Part shown: positions 36,601 through 47,600 of the stretch, in pieces | Numbering within the stretch: position 1 is the stretch's first letter | Layout of the letters: each line of letters begins with the position of its first letter | DNA from: Tetmemena sp. SeJ-2015 | Lineage: Eukaryota; Ciliophora; Spirotrichea; Sporadotrichida; Oxytrichidae | Assembly (NCBI GenBank): GCA_027382625.1 | Contig: JAJKFJ010022430.1 | Coordinates: forward strand, 1-64,000 | Direction of reading: 5' to 3' | DNA length: 64,000 nucleotides | The notes under the pieces: generated by a model | Seen by the model: the letters and a program-made list of their open reading frames with translations, nothing else | Told to the model about the DNA's origin: nothing | Database searches by the model: none | Translations under genes and position numbers: made by a program

Positions 36601-38446
36601 GGAAAGTATTTTCAAAGTCTTAATATCGTCGTGAGGCAATTCTTAGAACCCAGATGCTCCTCCACCCATGAGCTGAAGATTTTTCTCCTTCTCAAATCTC
36701 ACAAACTTATCTATCTACTCCTACAATTCTTAGATCTTGAGGGTATTTGCAAGATCTCTATCGAGATAGAACTCAAAAGCCTGCTTTATAGTCTGATGAT
36801 GCTTTTCGAAATTGGCTTTGAACTAAGTTAGATAACCTTAAAAGTTCTAGGAAACTTTAGTGCTTTAAAGTTCTTGAGCTGATTATAAAGTCGAGCTGTA
36901 AGCTTTAATAAGATGAGCAAGTTGCTGCTTTAAGAACTTCTAATTCTAAACCAAGGCTTTGAAGTTTGATTGAGTATCGGAGTCTTTGTCAAACCTGACA
37001 GAGGATATTTACTTGAGCCCTCGTAGCAGCCCAGTGCTCTTTGTTACTCTCATTTAAGAAGCTATCCTTTGAGAGTGCTGCTGATCTTAACCATCGTGAA
37101 TGATGTTTTAGTTCAAGTTGAAACTCACTCTGCTGTTTATACTTGCTCTTCTCTATTTGAAATCATCATCTGGAAGTTCAGCATTGTTCGCTCTCAGGCT
37201 CTAAAGATGCTCTGGTCTTAACTTACCCTTTTCATTATTGATTAATTGAGAATTTTAAGTACTGCTTTCTTATGAAGCCAGATCCTCTAAGCTCGTCAGG
37301 CCTTTTGCATCCCTCCACTGATTGAGACTTCTATGGCCTGCATAATCTAGCTTAGATATGAATTAAGATGCAAGCTCAATCTTTTGCTGCAACCTATTGG
37401 AACCTTTGGCAGTAAGAGGCATTTTAAAGCTCCCTCCTTTAACTTGATGAGTTGAGCCTGAAGGACTTAAGCTCTCTATAGAGTGCAACTGAGTCTGTTG
37501 AACTTGATTTAACATCAGTGATAGAGTGTTTATGCTAGTTGTGCTCAGTCTATTTATATGTCGTTATTACTGCTGCTACTACTGCTATGAAACATTATTC
37601 GCACTTGAAGGTACCATCAAATTCCCTTAGCTCTTAAATTAGGCTTCATGATAACTATCTCGCTAGATATTATCCCCTACCAATGACCTCTTGTTCAATT
37701 GAAAGATGGAGCTGCTTTTAAGATTCCCAATAGATTGATGACTGGAACTCATCTCTTAAAATCTTTGGCTCAGAGAAGTAGGAGGCAAAGTTTGCATGCC
37801 TTCTTTGCTGGAATGTTGGAGCTTGCTATCTGTGAGAAGATTATATTAAATCAAGATACAATAATGCAATTTTTTAGATTTATCTATCCTTAACCACCAC
37901 TTCTAAGAGTTTGAGTTGAGGTCTGAGGCTTCTTCAAAGTTTAGGAAAGATTGCGATGAGCGAGTAAATTAGACTGAGGTGGCTGCTGTACTTGCATATT
38001 ATAACTACCAGTCGCATTCTAATTCTCCAATAAGGTTCACTGATTCCTAGAGGAGTTGGGCTTAGGCGAGTGAGGGATACTATTCTACAAGCTCGCTGTC
38101 TTATTACTGTCTCGGATAAAAGGAATAAAGCAAAAGCACATTTTTGGATAACTTTGATGAGAGTTTTCTACTTAGCGAGTTGACCCAAGGCGACTGAAGA
38201 GTTGAGGCTGGCTGTTGCACCTGGTGTGATGCTGACACTTCCTCTCTTGTCTCTGGCTGCAGCTCCCTTGAAGCCTGGCATCTCACTGAACTTCTGCAAG
38301 TTTGTGAGCAGCTTAGACTGGCTGCTCTACTTGTCCTGCAGCTCCTGCTAGTCCAAAAGCAAATCTAGAACACTGATCGATTTGTAAAGCTATTGCTATG
38401 GCTGTTGCTTTTACTTAATGTCCCTCTTGGCTGCTTGTCTATTCAT
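33700..38446 (-). CDS. Long coiled-coil protein with EF-hand-like C-terminal part
   Basis: Starts at ATG 38446 (MNRQAAKRDIKQKQQPQQQL) about 165 bp from the divergent gene at 38611 and ends with MVFKLNNL and TGA at 33700. Order: Q-rich and S-rich N-terminus; a middle part with QQKIELASQFISKLDYAG and KALVQNQKFLKQQLAHLIKA; a long coiled coil (36.55-36.0 kb: LKFMLEKTRKEFNDYRAKIE, LYELEEERKSKDE-like, SKLSRAKEKLMKKQEELK); then IDELLRTSNLFRQQQNIY, LARPTFFNFVESELIRIK, and a C-terminal part with FIIKRLFKEVNGG, INFQQFKDIIAQIQPDLF that looks EF-hand-like. Many Gln are TAA/TAG. IES at 36569-36621; other short inserts near 33840-33890, 34490 and 37.9 kb not resolved. Likely a cytoskeletal or cortical protein; family not recognised. 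The low-complexity 37.6-38.1 kb section is the least certain. Confidence 0.7.
36569..36621. other. IES-like insert, 53 nt, pointer AAGACTTTGAA
   Basis: An 11-bp direct repeat (TTCAAAGTCTT on plus at 36558-36568 and 36611-36621) bounds an AT-rich insert. Removing 53 nt joins LPHDDIKTLK to FMLEKTRKEFNDY in frame inside a coiled coil; leaving it in runs into TGA. The longest pointer seen in the window. Confidence 0.9.
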
Positions 38447-38610
38447 GTTATGGATTATTATAATGCTAATCGACTTTTGTAAAAATTAAATGCAGAATGT
38501 TTTGAAATGTAATCACTAACTAACTTACTGACTCATTTAGTGGTAAATTAACTTCTCTAGCTTCAATTAAACTTGCAAGGCCTATTATAATTATAATTAA
38601 GTTGACTTCT
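38447..38610. promoter_or_regulatory. Divergent intergenic region
   Basis: 164 bp of AT-rich sequence between the start codons of two divergent genes (38446 minus, 38611 plus). It must hold both 5' flanks, and in a ciliate with gene-sized macronuclear chromosomes might also hold a fragmentation point. No motif identified. Confidence 0.45.
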
Positions 38611-41247
38611 ATGAAATAAAACTCACAGCTGCCAAACAAGCCAACATAGAGTAACTCTCATAGAAAGGAGCCTACTCCTTAGAGTTCCACCAAGCAAGAG
38701 CAGCATGTCTCTAGGTAGGAGGCTCTCTAGGAGCAGAATTCAAAAACCGCTTCTCGGATTGACACGAACACTCCACTCTAGAGCTGGAAGTTGAAGGAGC
38801 CCACCAATCTCAACCTAGATATCAATCCTCCAGCTACCAGCAGCAATCACCAAAGATAGGACAGTAGCGCAGGCAGCAGCAACTTCCAACCCTACTCTCA
38901 GATACCAGCGCAGATTCAGTAAAGTACCTCTCATCATCAGACTGCATCTATCCATTAATCACCCAGGTATACTTCAAGAGCTTAGGTTCTTAACTAGCCT
39001 CCCAACTAATTTCAGACTCAGAAATAGGTATCACAAAGCAACGTTACTTAAGATAGCGAGATATAATAGAAAAACTCACCCCTCAGTGAAAAGCAGCTAT
39101 CCTTCCACAATATATTCTTTACTGGAACTCATGCGACTGGAGGTCCAGTAGTGCAGAATACCTCCCCGTTCAAGTTAAGCAATGGCTTTGGCAGTGCTCG
39201 AGGACTCTCAGGGGTTTTAAATTAAGGCGGTCTCCCTCTAACTTTGCAAAACGCAGAGGAATTGGTGAGATAGAGTCAGTAGTCAGATCGCACACATTCC
39301 CCTTCGCAAAGGACTGGAAATCAGATAACTAACACGAACAAGATCCTATTTCATCACCATTTCAAGTCAAGGCAGAAGACTGTGAAGTTGAGTAGCAATG
39401 ATAGCGCTAGGAAGTAAAATTCTAAAATGAAGATCAGTCCTCGTTCTTTCAGTCAGGAAGGTAATCTGCCTCCTGTCGCAGATGATATGGAGCGATTAAC
39501 TTTATTAAGCTTTTTATTAGTAACTGGGGACTCTAACTTCGTACACATCAGTCCAACCAGTTAAGCAGGAATTTACTCAGGTATGGCCCTAGATCCCAAG
39601 TTCTTTAAAACTTAGCAATAAAGTCCACGCAACCCCTTTAATCAGCAAAGTGTGGGCGTGGGGGGCTCAATTGCCTTTCAAGGTGGTTTTGGAATAATGG
39701 GTCAGCACTAAGACGTCAAGCTTAGAAAGCAGAGACCCATTCTTCATTAGTAACAATCTTTAACGACTGTCAAATCTCTTGAGCGCTTTGGAGAACAGCA
39801 ACTGCTTTCTAACCTTCAAAGTCCTAGTTTATCAAAGAGGAAGTCTCAAGGTAGCAAGATTGATTTTGTCTAACAAGAGCTGCTTAAATTCTTTCTTTGA
39901 TAAATTTTTTCGCTGCATAAGTAAAGGCACCTTGACAAGAAGAAAGAGCTCCAAGATTATAGTAAGCGTCTACAAATTCAGCCCTCTCTTATCCTATTGA
40001 ACTCCTCAGGGCCATTAGATAACTTCAATCGCAGTAAGCTTCTTTACTTCAAGCCGAACGATACATCAACTCACCAGAGGATAAATATTGAAGGCTATCA
40101 GGCCATGGAAGATGGCCATTTCTAGCACAACTCACCAGACTCAATATTTTTAGAGTATAATTGCGTATTAGTATTATTGATGACTGTAATTAGCAGCACT
40201 CTTAGGAGAATGAAAGATCAGTCTCACCAAGAAATCCATACTTAATTTAAATCCGACTCTTAGAGATAGGACGCAGCAGCACGTTGCCAATAATGATCTG
40301 AGACATATGATGGAGCTAGATCACTTTCTTAATAGTTCCTAGACTGCAAAGAATCACGAAGTATTTTCCATTAGAGTCAACAGCGCCGACAGAGGAAGGA
40401 CTATAGCGAGGGAGTTCACTCTACTGTAAAGCAGTAATCAATAATTAATCTATGCACCTTTAAATGATACTTTGAAATTATTGTGAATGGAGAGGGCAGA
40501 GACAGTTACAGAAGGGAGAAGACACAAGTGAATTAAGCTAACCACAGCCAGCACTCAGAGTCCTCTCCAAATAGAGCCAGTGCTGATGCAAGATCCCCAC
40601 TCAACAATAATTATTCTTCTTTTTAAAAATAGTATTGGAAAGAAAGCCTCTTAGTCCGGCTCTCCCTCAGTTCATGCTCACTTATAATGACACTAATCAA
40701 TAAACTATCTTTTATTCACAAATTGCCAGTGCCAGGGCATTTACTAGATTTCTCACAGGCATCAACTGGAAATAACTTTCCTTCACCCAACCATCATCAC
40801 TATAACAACAATAGCAATAGTAAAAAGCAAAACCAAAGCACAGCTATCTCTCCTAAGGGCCTAGGCGCTGGCTTCTCCCCGAGATTAAACTAGACAGGCG
40901 TGTCCTTCCTCTCTCAGTCTTAAAAGTTTCACCTTGGTTTAGAAGCGATGGGGAATGGAGTAGGAACTGATGGCAGTTCCCAGAGAAACTTCGTGTATAA
41001 GAGACATATGAAGACAAGGAAAGTGTGCTAGCGAGTGTAGTAGAGCAACATCCATGAGGAGCTTGCTCGCTTTTCCAAGGACTTGAAACTTGCTAAGTAC
41101 CTTCAACCTATAAAAGCTCACTTTAGAATTGCCTACCAAGACAACAAATGCATCATAACTTTTCTCAAAGTTAATTTGTAACACTAAGCACAAGGAGGAG
41201 TCGCAAAACTTAAAGCCAAGCTTGTTCGCAAAACCAAAATAGCTTGA
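38611..41247 (+). CDS. Q/N/S-rich protein, unknown
   Basis: Starts with ATG 38611 (MKQNSQLPNKPTQSNSHRKE, the first Gln being TAA) and ends KLVRKTKIA with TGA at 41247. Mostly low complexity: repeated S, Q, N, T and basic residues (LQSWKLKEPTNLNLDINPP, SSADSRK-like patches, HHHYNNNSNSKKQNQS). More ordered pieces are MALDPKFFKTQQQSPRNPF, FVYKRHMKTRKVCQRVQ and the C-terminal HEELARFSKDLKLAKYLQPI, KAHFRIAYQDNKCIITFLKV. The frame breaks at about 39899, 40180-40290 and 40480, each marked by a short AT-rich stretch, and is consistent with several IESs. Disordered regulatory or structural protein is a guess; no family recognised. Confidence 0.6.
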
Positions 41248-41342
41248 AAAAAATTAAAATCCCACGCTTTTTTGAATGAGTTAATTTTAAGAATTAATTT
41301 ATAGAACGATTGAGATAAGTAAAGAGAGAAAGAGCGAATTTA

Positions 41343-44300
41343 ATGTCAGCCCAGGATCCCTAAGCAGAAAAAAGTAAGTTCGAGAATACGAGAGTGCGGT
41401 GTTAACTTTATTCATTATAGACTAGCTTGACTTGTATGAGATGAGTGCAAGATTCAACACCCTGCTTGTATTCGACTGCCCCTCAAAGGAGAACCAGTCC
41501 TATTAAAACTTCTCGCAGTCCATCATATCAGGACTTGCAGATGTGCTTGTGTACTTAAAATCTTAAAAATAATTATATCTCTTGTGATATTCTTGGACAC
41601 TGAGCTCCCAAACCAGTTTACCAAAGCTTTTCAAAGCCTGCAGAGATAGAACAGCACCCAAGCAACACCCGGTTAGATGCATAGGTAGCACAGCTATGGC
41701 TCCTCTGGCTAACACTCAAACAGCTAGGGAAACCTAGTTCAGCTGGAGAGAAGTGCAAGCTTGCACTAACATCAAATGGGCTCATCCTCGAACTTGCTTC
41801 AACTAGGTTAGAATGGGGTGCCCTCGAACATCATCTCAACCTATGATAGCAGCTTGGTCTGGCTGCTGATAGGTATCTACAGCTCACACAGCAACAAGAA
41901 AGCTTATATCTTCACAGACTAAGTTGACTTCTTCAAGAGCAAGCTTTACTGCAGGGCTGAGGAGAGAAGACTCAGGTCAAATATCACCTCATTAATTCCT
42001 CCACATTCACTCTCATTTGATTATATCACTATCTCAGAATGCTCTGAGGTAACCACTTTTAACTTGCAAGATGCTCAGAATCCCTGGCTCTCATTTGACA
42101 ACGCAGAGGTTCTATCAGCCTTCGAGAGGGAGCAACTGCGACTGATTCTCAAGAAGTTCATCAAGTAAGTTGTGTCCTCTAAGCACCCCCATAACCTAGA
42201 GAAGCTGCTAGCCCTTGCAGCTAATCTAGTAAAAGCACACACTAACGCAATCCAGAAGAGTGAGAAGTACAGACTGCACTCTGACCTGGCTTTCCACTTC
42301 GTGCGTAGCTTATTCTTGGAGAACGTGCTAGAGAACGAGATAGTGCTCTAAGGGATACTCACCAACAAAGTGTGCTCTCTCCAGGACATGGAAAACTTCG
42401 GGGGCCTTTCCTCGACAGTAAAATTTTATAATGAATAAAGGTTAGAAAAAAATATGTTTATAGGGTAATTTTTGCTCCTAAATCTTATTCTTCCAGTTAT
42501 AGAGGTGCATTCGAACATCTAAGGCTTCAAATTTTAATCCTGATTCAGCCAGTTAGAGGTCAGATTTACAGAAATAAAATCTATATTTTAAGTTATTTTT
42601 TAGCTATTGTAAATAAATTTAAAGTGCAATTTTGAAAAAGAGAAACAATTTTAGAATACATAACATGATTTAGCTATAAGCCCAATGAAGGTATAGATGT
42701 AAAATTTTAGCATTAGACCCTTAATCATTAATTAAATCTTGTTTATATAAAATTGTTTCTCTTTTTTGCACTTTAAATTTATTTACAATAGCTAAAAAAT
42801 AACTTAAAATATAGATTTTATTTCTGTAAATCTGACCTCTAACTGGCTGAATCAGGATTAAAATTTGAAGCCTTAGATGTTCGAATGCACCTCTATAACT
42901 GGAAGAATAAGATTTAGGAGCAAAAATTACCCTATAAACATATTTTTTTCTAACCTTTATTCATTATAAAATTTTACTGTCGAGGAAAGGCCCCCCCCAA
43001 AACTTCACTACTATCAAGTACACAGACAAGTTCATGGGGCTTGCAAATAATCTATCCTTAAGTGTATTTAAGGGTTAATTGAGAAGATCAAGAAGAGCAT
43101 AGAGGAGAAGAAGCAGCTCGCTCATTAACTGACAGTCAAGCATCAACAGCAGCAAGAGGCTGAGGAGAGACAGGGCAAGGATAAGGGTAAAGAAGAAGGG
43201 AAGGAGGCACCCGCTGAAATGGCTGAGGAGAAGGTAGTTTTTCAGGCAGTGACTACTCTCCTTGATTAGTACTTGGACCTCTTCCATAGAGGCAAGATTT
43301 TTGAGATTAAGAAGTTGCTCAAGCTAGTTTAACATCAGAGATAGATCGATATACATTTTAGTGAAGCAGATTCAGAACTATGTGGTAGGCTTCATAAAGA
43401 AGAACGAGACAGAGCAGTCGAAGAGTATCTATCTATGATGATTAAATCTATCTATATTCTTCGCTTCTTTTAGTACTGTGCAGGTAGAGATCTTGAAGAA
43501 AAGCACTAAGCTGATCACCATCAACTTGCTGCGAATCATCACGCAATAGGGACTGATCAAGCAGCAAGATGCACACCACATCTCCCACGAGGCAGACAGG
43601 GTTAAGGAGCTACAGACTCAGCAACAGTTCTTCCACAAGAACTTGAAAGAGAGTGAGCTGCTCTTCAATCACCAACAGGCAGAGACTATCTTTGAGCAGC
43701 CAAGTCTAGTCTTCAAGCAGAGCAACTTATTTTATATAGAACGCAGGTGATAGAGAAGAGCAGAAGAAAGAGGGTGCTCCATCCACCTCTCAAGCAGATA
43801 TGATATATGTGCACTCTCTCTAACTTACATTGTGAGATGGAGGGAAGAAGGATGTGATAGACATGATAATTGAGAAGCTGACTCAGTAGATGAAAATCAG
43901 CAAGCACTATCCTAAAGGGTTGAGGGAGCTCGAGCAGAAGATCAAGAAGCACATCATCAAGAAGGGAGAGGTCTTTGCGCAGCAGCCAACCACCACTCAG
44001 CAAATAGCAGCACCTGCCAACTCAAACGCAGGAGCCACTCATAGCAAAGGCTTAAGTGCTACTCAAACTCAATCACAAGGCCAGGGCCAATAGAGCATCT
44101 ATGTAGGCATCTTAGATGAGGAGAAGACTGTGCTCATGGTCATGAAGAGAATGATCATTATGCTATTGCTTGAAAAGCATCCTTTTATTATTCTTAGAAT
44201 GAACGAGAGAGGGATGTTCACTCAGAAGTTGAGGACTGGGGAGTCGAAGGAGCATGCGAAGGACCCACGCATCAGAAACATAGACATCATAGAGCAGTAC

Positions 44301-44513
44301 CGCAGAGAGAAGAAGGATGACATAGCTATAGTCTTTGAGAGCTCCATCATCTAGCCCACTAGCACTCTCCAGCAACTACAGCAGCACAGCTCTGCCAATA
44401 ACATGTCAGCGGGCAAACTTCTGCCCACTGGCTCAACTGGCTAGCAGCACTCCTCTTTTAACCAGGCAGGCTTAACGCAGCCTCATGGCTAGCCACCTTA
44501 CCATCAGATGTGA
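41343..44513 (+). CDS. Unknown protein interrupted by a 599-bp palindromic element
   Basis: ATG 41343 gives MSAQDPQAEKNQLDLYEMSA after a 47-nt intron (41374-41420, GTAAG...ATAG). Then FNTLLVFDCPSKENQS, IISGLADVLVIFLDTELP, a Q/S-rich insert, STYDSSLVWLLIGIYSSH, NKKAYIFTDQVDFFKSKLY, SAFEREQLRLILKKFIKQ, HNLEKLLALAANLVKAHTN, FHFVRSLFLENVLENEIVL, GILTNKVCSLQDMENF. The frame is broken there by the palindromic element and resumes TTIKYTDKFMGLANNLSLIE, then a K/E/Q-rich linker, VVFQAVTTLLDQYLDLFHRG, and a C-terminal part with SIYVGILDEEKTVLM, RIRNIDIIEQYRREKKDDIA ending PYHQM, TGA at 44513. The N-terminal strands look like a Rossmann or vWA-like fold (inference). IESs at 41552-41586, 42400-43006 and 43062-43078. 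Family not recognised. Confidence 0.65.
41552..41586. other. IES-like insert, 35 nt, pointer CTTGTG
   Basis: CTTGTG at 41546-41551 and 41581-41586 bounds an AT-rich stretch. Removing 35 nt joins SGLADVLV to IFLDTELPNQF in one continuous hydrophobic strand and keeps the frame; otherwise a TGA is met immediately. Confidence 0.87.
42400..42998. mobile_element. Palindromic fold-back element, copy 2, with 8-bp target duplication
   Basis: A 599-bp near-perfect palindrome. Left end GGGGGCCTTTCCTCGACAGT and right end the reverse complement with a longer C run. It is flanked by direct repeats AAAACTTC at 42392-42399 and 42999-43006. It belongs to the same family as 4971-5579, has no coding capacity, and sits inside the coding sequence of the gene at 41343-44513. 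Removing the element with one repeat (607 nt) restores ...LQDMENF-TTIKYTDKF in frame. An 8-bp duplication is shared by hAT- and P-type elements among others; the superfamily cannot be fixed from these ends. Confidence 0.93.
43062..43078. other. IES-like insert, 17 nt, pointer TTAA
   Basis: TTAA at 43058-43061 and 43075-43078. Removing 17 nt joins GLANNLSL to IEKIKKSIEEKKQLAHQ in frame. Alternative tiny joins exist, so boundaries are less sure. Confidence 0.6.
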
Positions 44514-44699
44514 GAGCAACTAAAGTGGAATTAGGAAAATCATCTTGAATATATAGTTTGACCTTGATTTATTGAATTTGATAGTGAATAATTGCTTGTG
44601 ATAAATTTATGAATGGAATTAAAAGATCATTTAGAAATTAATCCGAAATATTTGACTTTAAAATTATAGTGACTAGAAAAAGCTTATGCGCTAAGTTCC

Positions 44700-47600
44700 T
44701 CAGTAAATGAGTCCCATCTCTTTGTACATCTTGAGGAGTTCATCTTGCTTAGACTCGATGTGGTTGATGCCACTCATAATGATTTCCATTTCAGAGATAT
44801 TGAATGGCTTATACTCATCTGTGAATATGCTATTCAGAGAGTCCTACACCATCTGCTGTGAATTAGCTTACAGATTCTCCTTATCGCCGCCCTTGACTTC
44901 CTTCTTTTTCTTCGTGGGGTCAACTGTAGGTTTAGCTCTGCTGCCTGGTATAAGTGAGTTCTTTATGAGCAGCTCTCTGTTTCTGAAGAGGTCTGAGTCT
45001 AGAGGAGTGGATCTAGTGGGGTAGACATGGTCGAACTGGAATTCAGAGCTGTAGATTATTGAGTATACCTTGATCATGAATTCCTCCATCCTTCGCATGG
45101 CAAGGGCCATATCAATCCCACTACCTGCTAAAGTGTCCTTGCCAGAGGTGCCCATAGCAGCAAGCTTAGCTGACATTTCCTAGTCCCAGCAATCACCAAG
45201 GATCAGATTGACATCTGGGTTGTTGTAGATCTTGCGGAACTGAGCGATCACAAAGTTTCCTTGAGGGGCTGTCATAGTCTGCTGATATTTCATGAGCTTC
45301 TTCAAGCAGTAGAGTCGGAAGGCAGCCACAAAGCTTAGCAGCCTCTTGCTTACTAGACAGTTTTGAGGTAGCATGCACACGAAGACTTGGCTCTGCTCTG
45401 AGAATTTGGAGTAGGGCTTGACTGTGAGCGCCATTTGAGGCTCATCTACATTTGCAGCCAGCTTCTTTAAGAAAGTGAAGCCCTTTTTCTCTTGGTGGAG
45501 TTCAGACTGCTCAATCTTCACCTCCGATTGTGGATTTCCACCCTTCAAAGTTACTTTGTGCTTTGCTGCCTTGTCTAATTGAGCAATGGGGATAGAGCCC
45601 CAAGCACAGGTTACTTGCTGTAATGAGTCTGAGTTTTAGAGTGTGTGGTACACCAGCTCAAATAGCAAGTGCACATCTCTAGGCACCTTCTCAAACTTAG
45701 GCAGGTCTACTCTTAGAACGAAGAAATTTAAAACACTATCACTCTATCATTATATTAAAGTTCTTGGCTTGGTTCAAATTTTCATAAGTGTTAAAGAGCC
45801 ACTTGCCTTCACCCTCTGCCCTTACTTACGCCTGAACTATGAAGCTGTTTGAAAGATACTCACTAGTCTTATTGTCGTAGAGGATTGCTCTGACTTCCCT
45901 GTGTGTGATCTTAGACCAGTCGAATTCCTCCTTCTTAGGTAATGGCACACCTGATAGCTCGTCTAACTAAATCTCACAGCTGAGGTAGGGCTCCCACACT
46001 TGAGTGAACTGCTTCTACCCAGCCCAAGTTGTTGCTTTATTTATCTGATCAAGTTATATAGAGAGGAGAAAACATGTGAATGCTATTATTCTCAGTTTCT
46101 GTAGATCCTTGTAGACCATGGACTTAGAGTCGTACTCTGGGTATAGACCATGGGAGGGCGTGTTGAGGCCTCTCCTCTCGAACTGCTCAGTGGTGAAGGA
46201 GGGTAAGAAACTGGAGGGGAGGTTCTTGAAGCAGTTGTAGAAGTCGATGGCGCCCAGCTTGCGAGCGTACCTGATGCGCATGATGTTGGTCTTGGTCTGG
46301 GGATTCTAGATCTTGATCTGGTCTGCTATCGACAAGAAGGCGATGAATTCGTCTATATCCAGGTTCTGATTGGCGTCCACATCCATCTCCTTTATCAGCT
46401 CCTCCAGCTGCACATCTGTCAAGTCCAGGTTCAGCTTCAACAAGGCCGTCTTCAACTCAGCCTTCGACAGGTAGTTGGAGTGGTCTGCGTCGCACTCCTT
46501 GAAGAGCCTCCTGAGTTCATCCATGTTCTGCTCGTAGGAGAGCATCTCCTCCTTGAACTTGGGGAGCATGATGCTCCTAAACTCCTGCCGGTCAATACCC
46601 TTGGAGTTGTCTCTGTCTGCCACTCGCATGATCTCCTTCGCCTCTGTCATGCTGATTGCCTGGTTGAAAGACCAATTATAAAATAAGTCTATCTACTTTT
46701 TATTAAGAGCGGAAGGCTTTGACCAGTTCCTTCTAGGGAGATCTTGCCCATCACCGTCCTTATCGAAGAAGCTGAAGAGGGAGTCGATCTGGTTTTTGCA
46801 TCTCCTTCTACAGGTCCAGGTCGAAGCCATTCAGCTTGTCAGCATGGCTCTGCTGGATGCCCTCTATGCACAGGCATATCTCGTTCACTGAAAGCACGCC
46901 GTCCTTATTCATGTCCAAAGCATCATACAGCAGCTCCAGCTCAGACAGACTCAGTTTTTTGATAGCCATGTCCGAGGAAAAGTAGGTCACAAACTCAGAC
47001 CTCTCCACCAACTGGTTCTTGTTCTTGTCCATTGAAAATTAATTAATTGAGTATATTGAAGTAAGCAGTTGCATAGTAGAGATGCCGTTCTTCTTGAGAT
47101 GTTCGTTTATCTTAGACAGCACCTGCTTCACTTTGTTATTGAAGAGACTGAGCTGCTTGGAAACTGGGATGGCATCTGCCTACCCACTTCTGTTCATCTA
47201 GTTGTTGCCAGCATTCATCCTTATCTCAAAATATGAGTAGCAAGATGAGAGAGTATCTTCCCTTGAGGTTCTTAAGATGCTGTTGTCCATAGCTGGGGAT
47301 GACTTTCCTGATCTGGGTGAGAAGTTTCTCCACTGAGATGACTTGAGGCTCTCCGTCCATGGCCAGGTAGACGGCCAGATGAGGAAGCTCCTTTGGATTG
47401 TTAGGTATGAACTTGATACTCAGGAGCAGTTATTGGAACTGCTGCAGGCTTAGCTTCTTTGCCTCTGGGTTGAAGTACTTGAAGATGTCTATGTTGTTAT
47501 TGCAGATGAAGTAAGTCAATTCTGTCACGATGTAGGGCATCGCCTCAGTGTTTGCACTTGCGATTGCACTCTCTCCTTTCAAAGCACGAGTTAGTACTCC

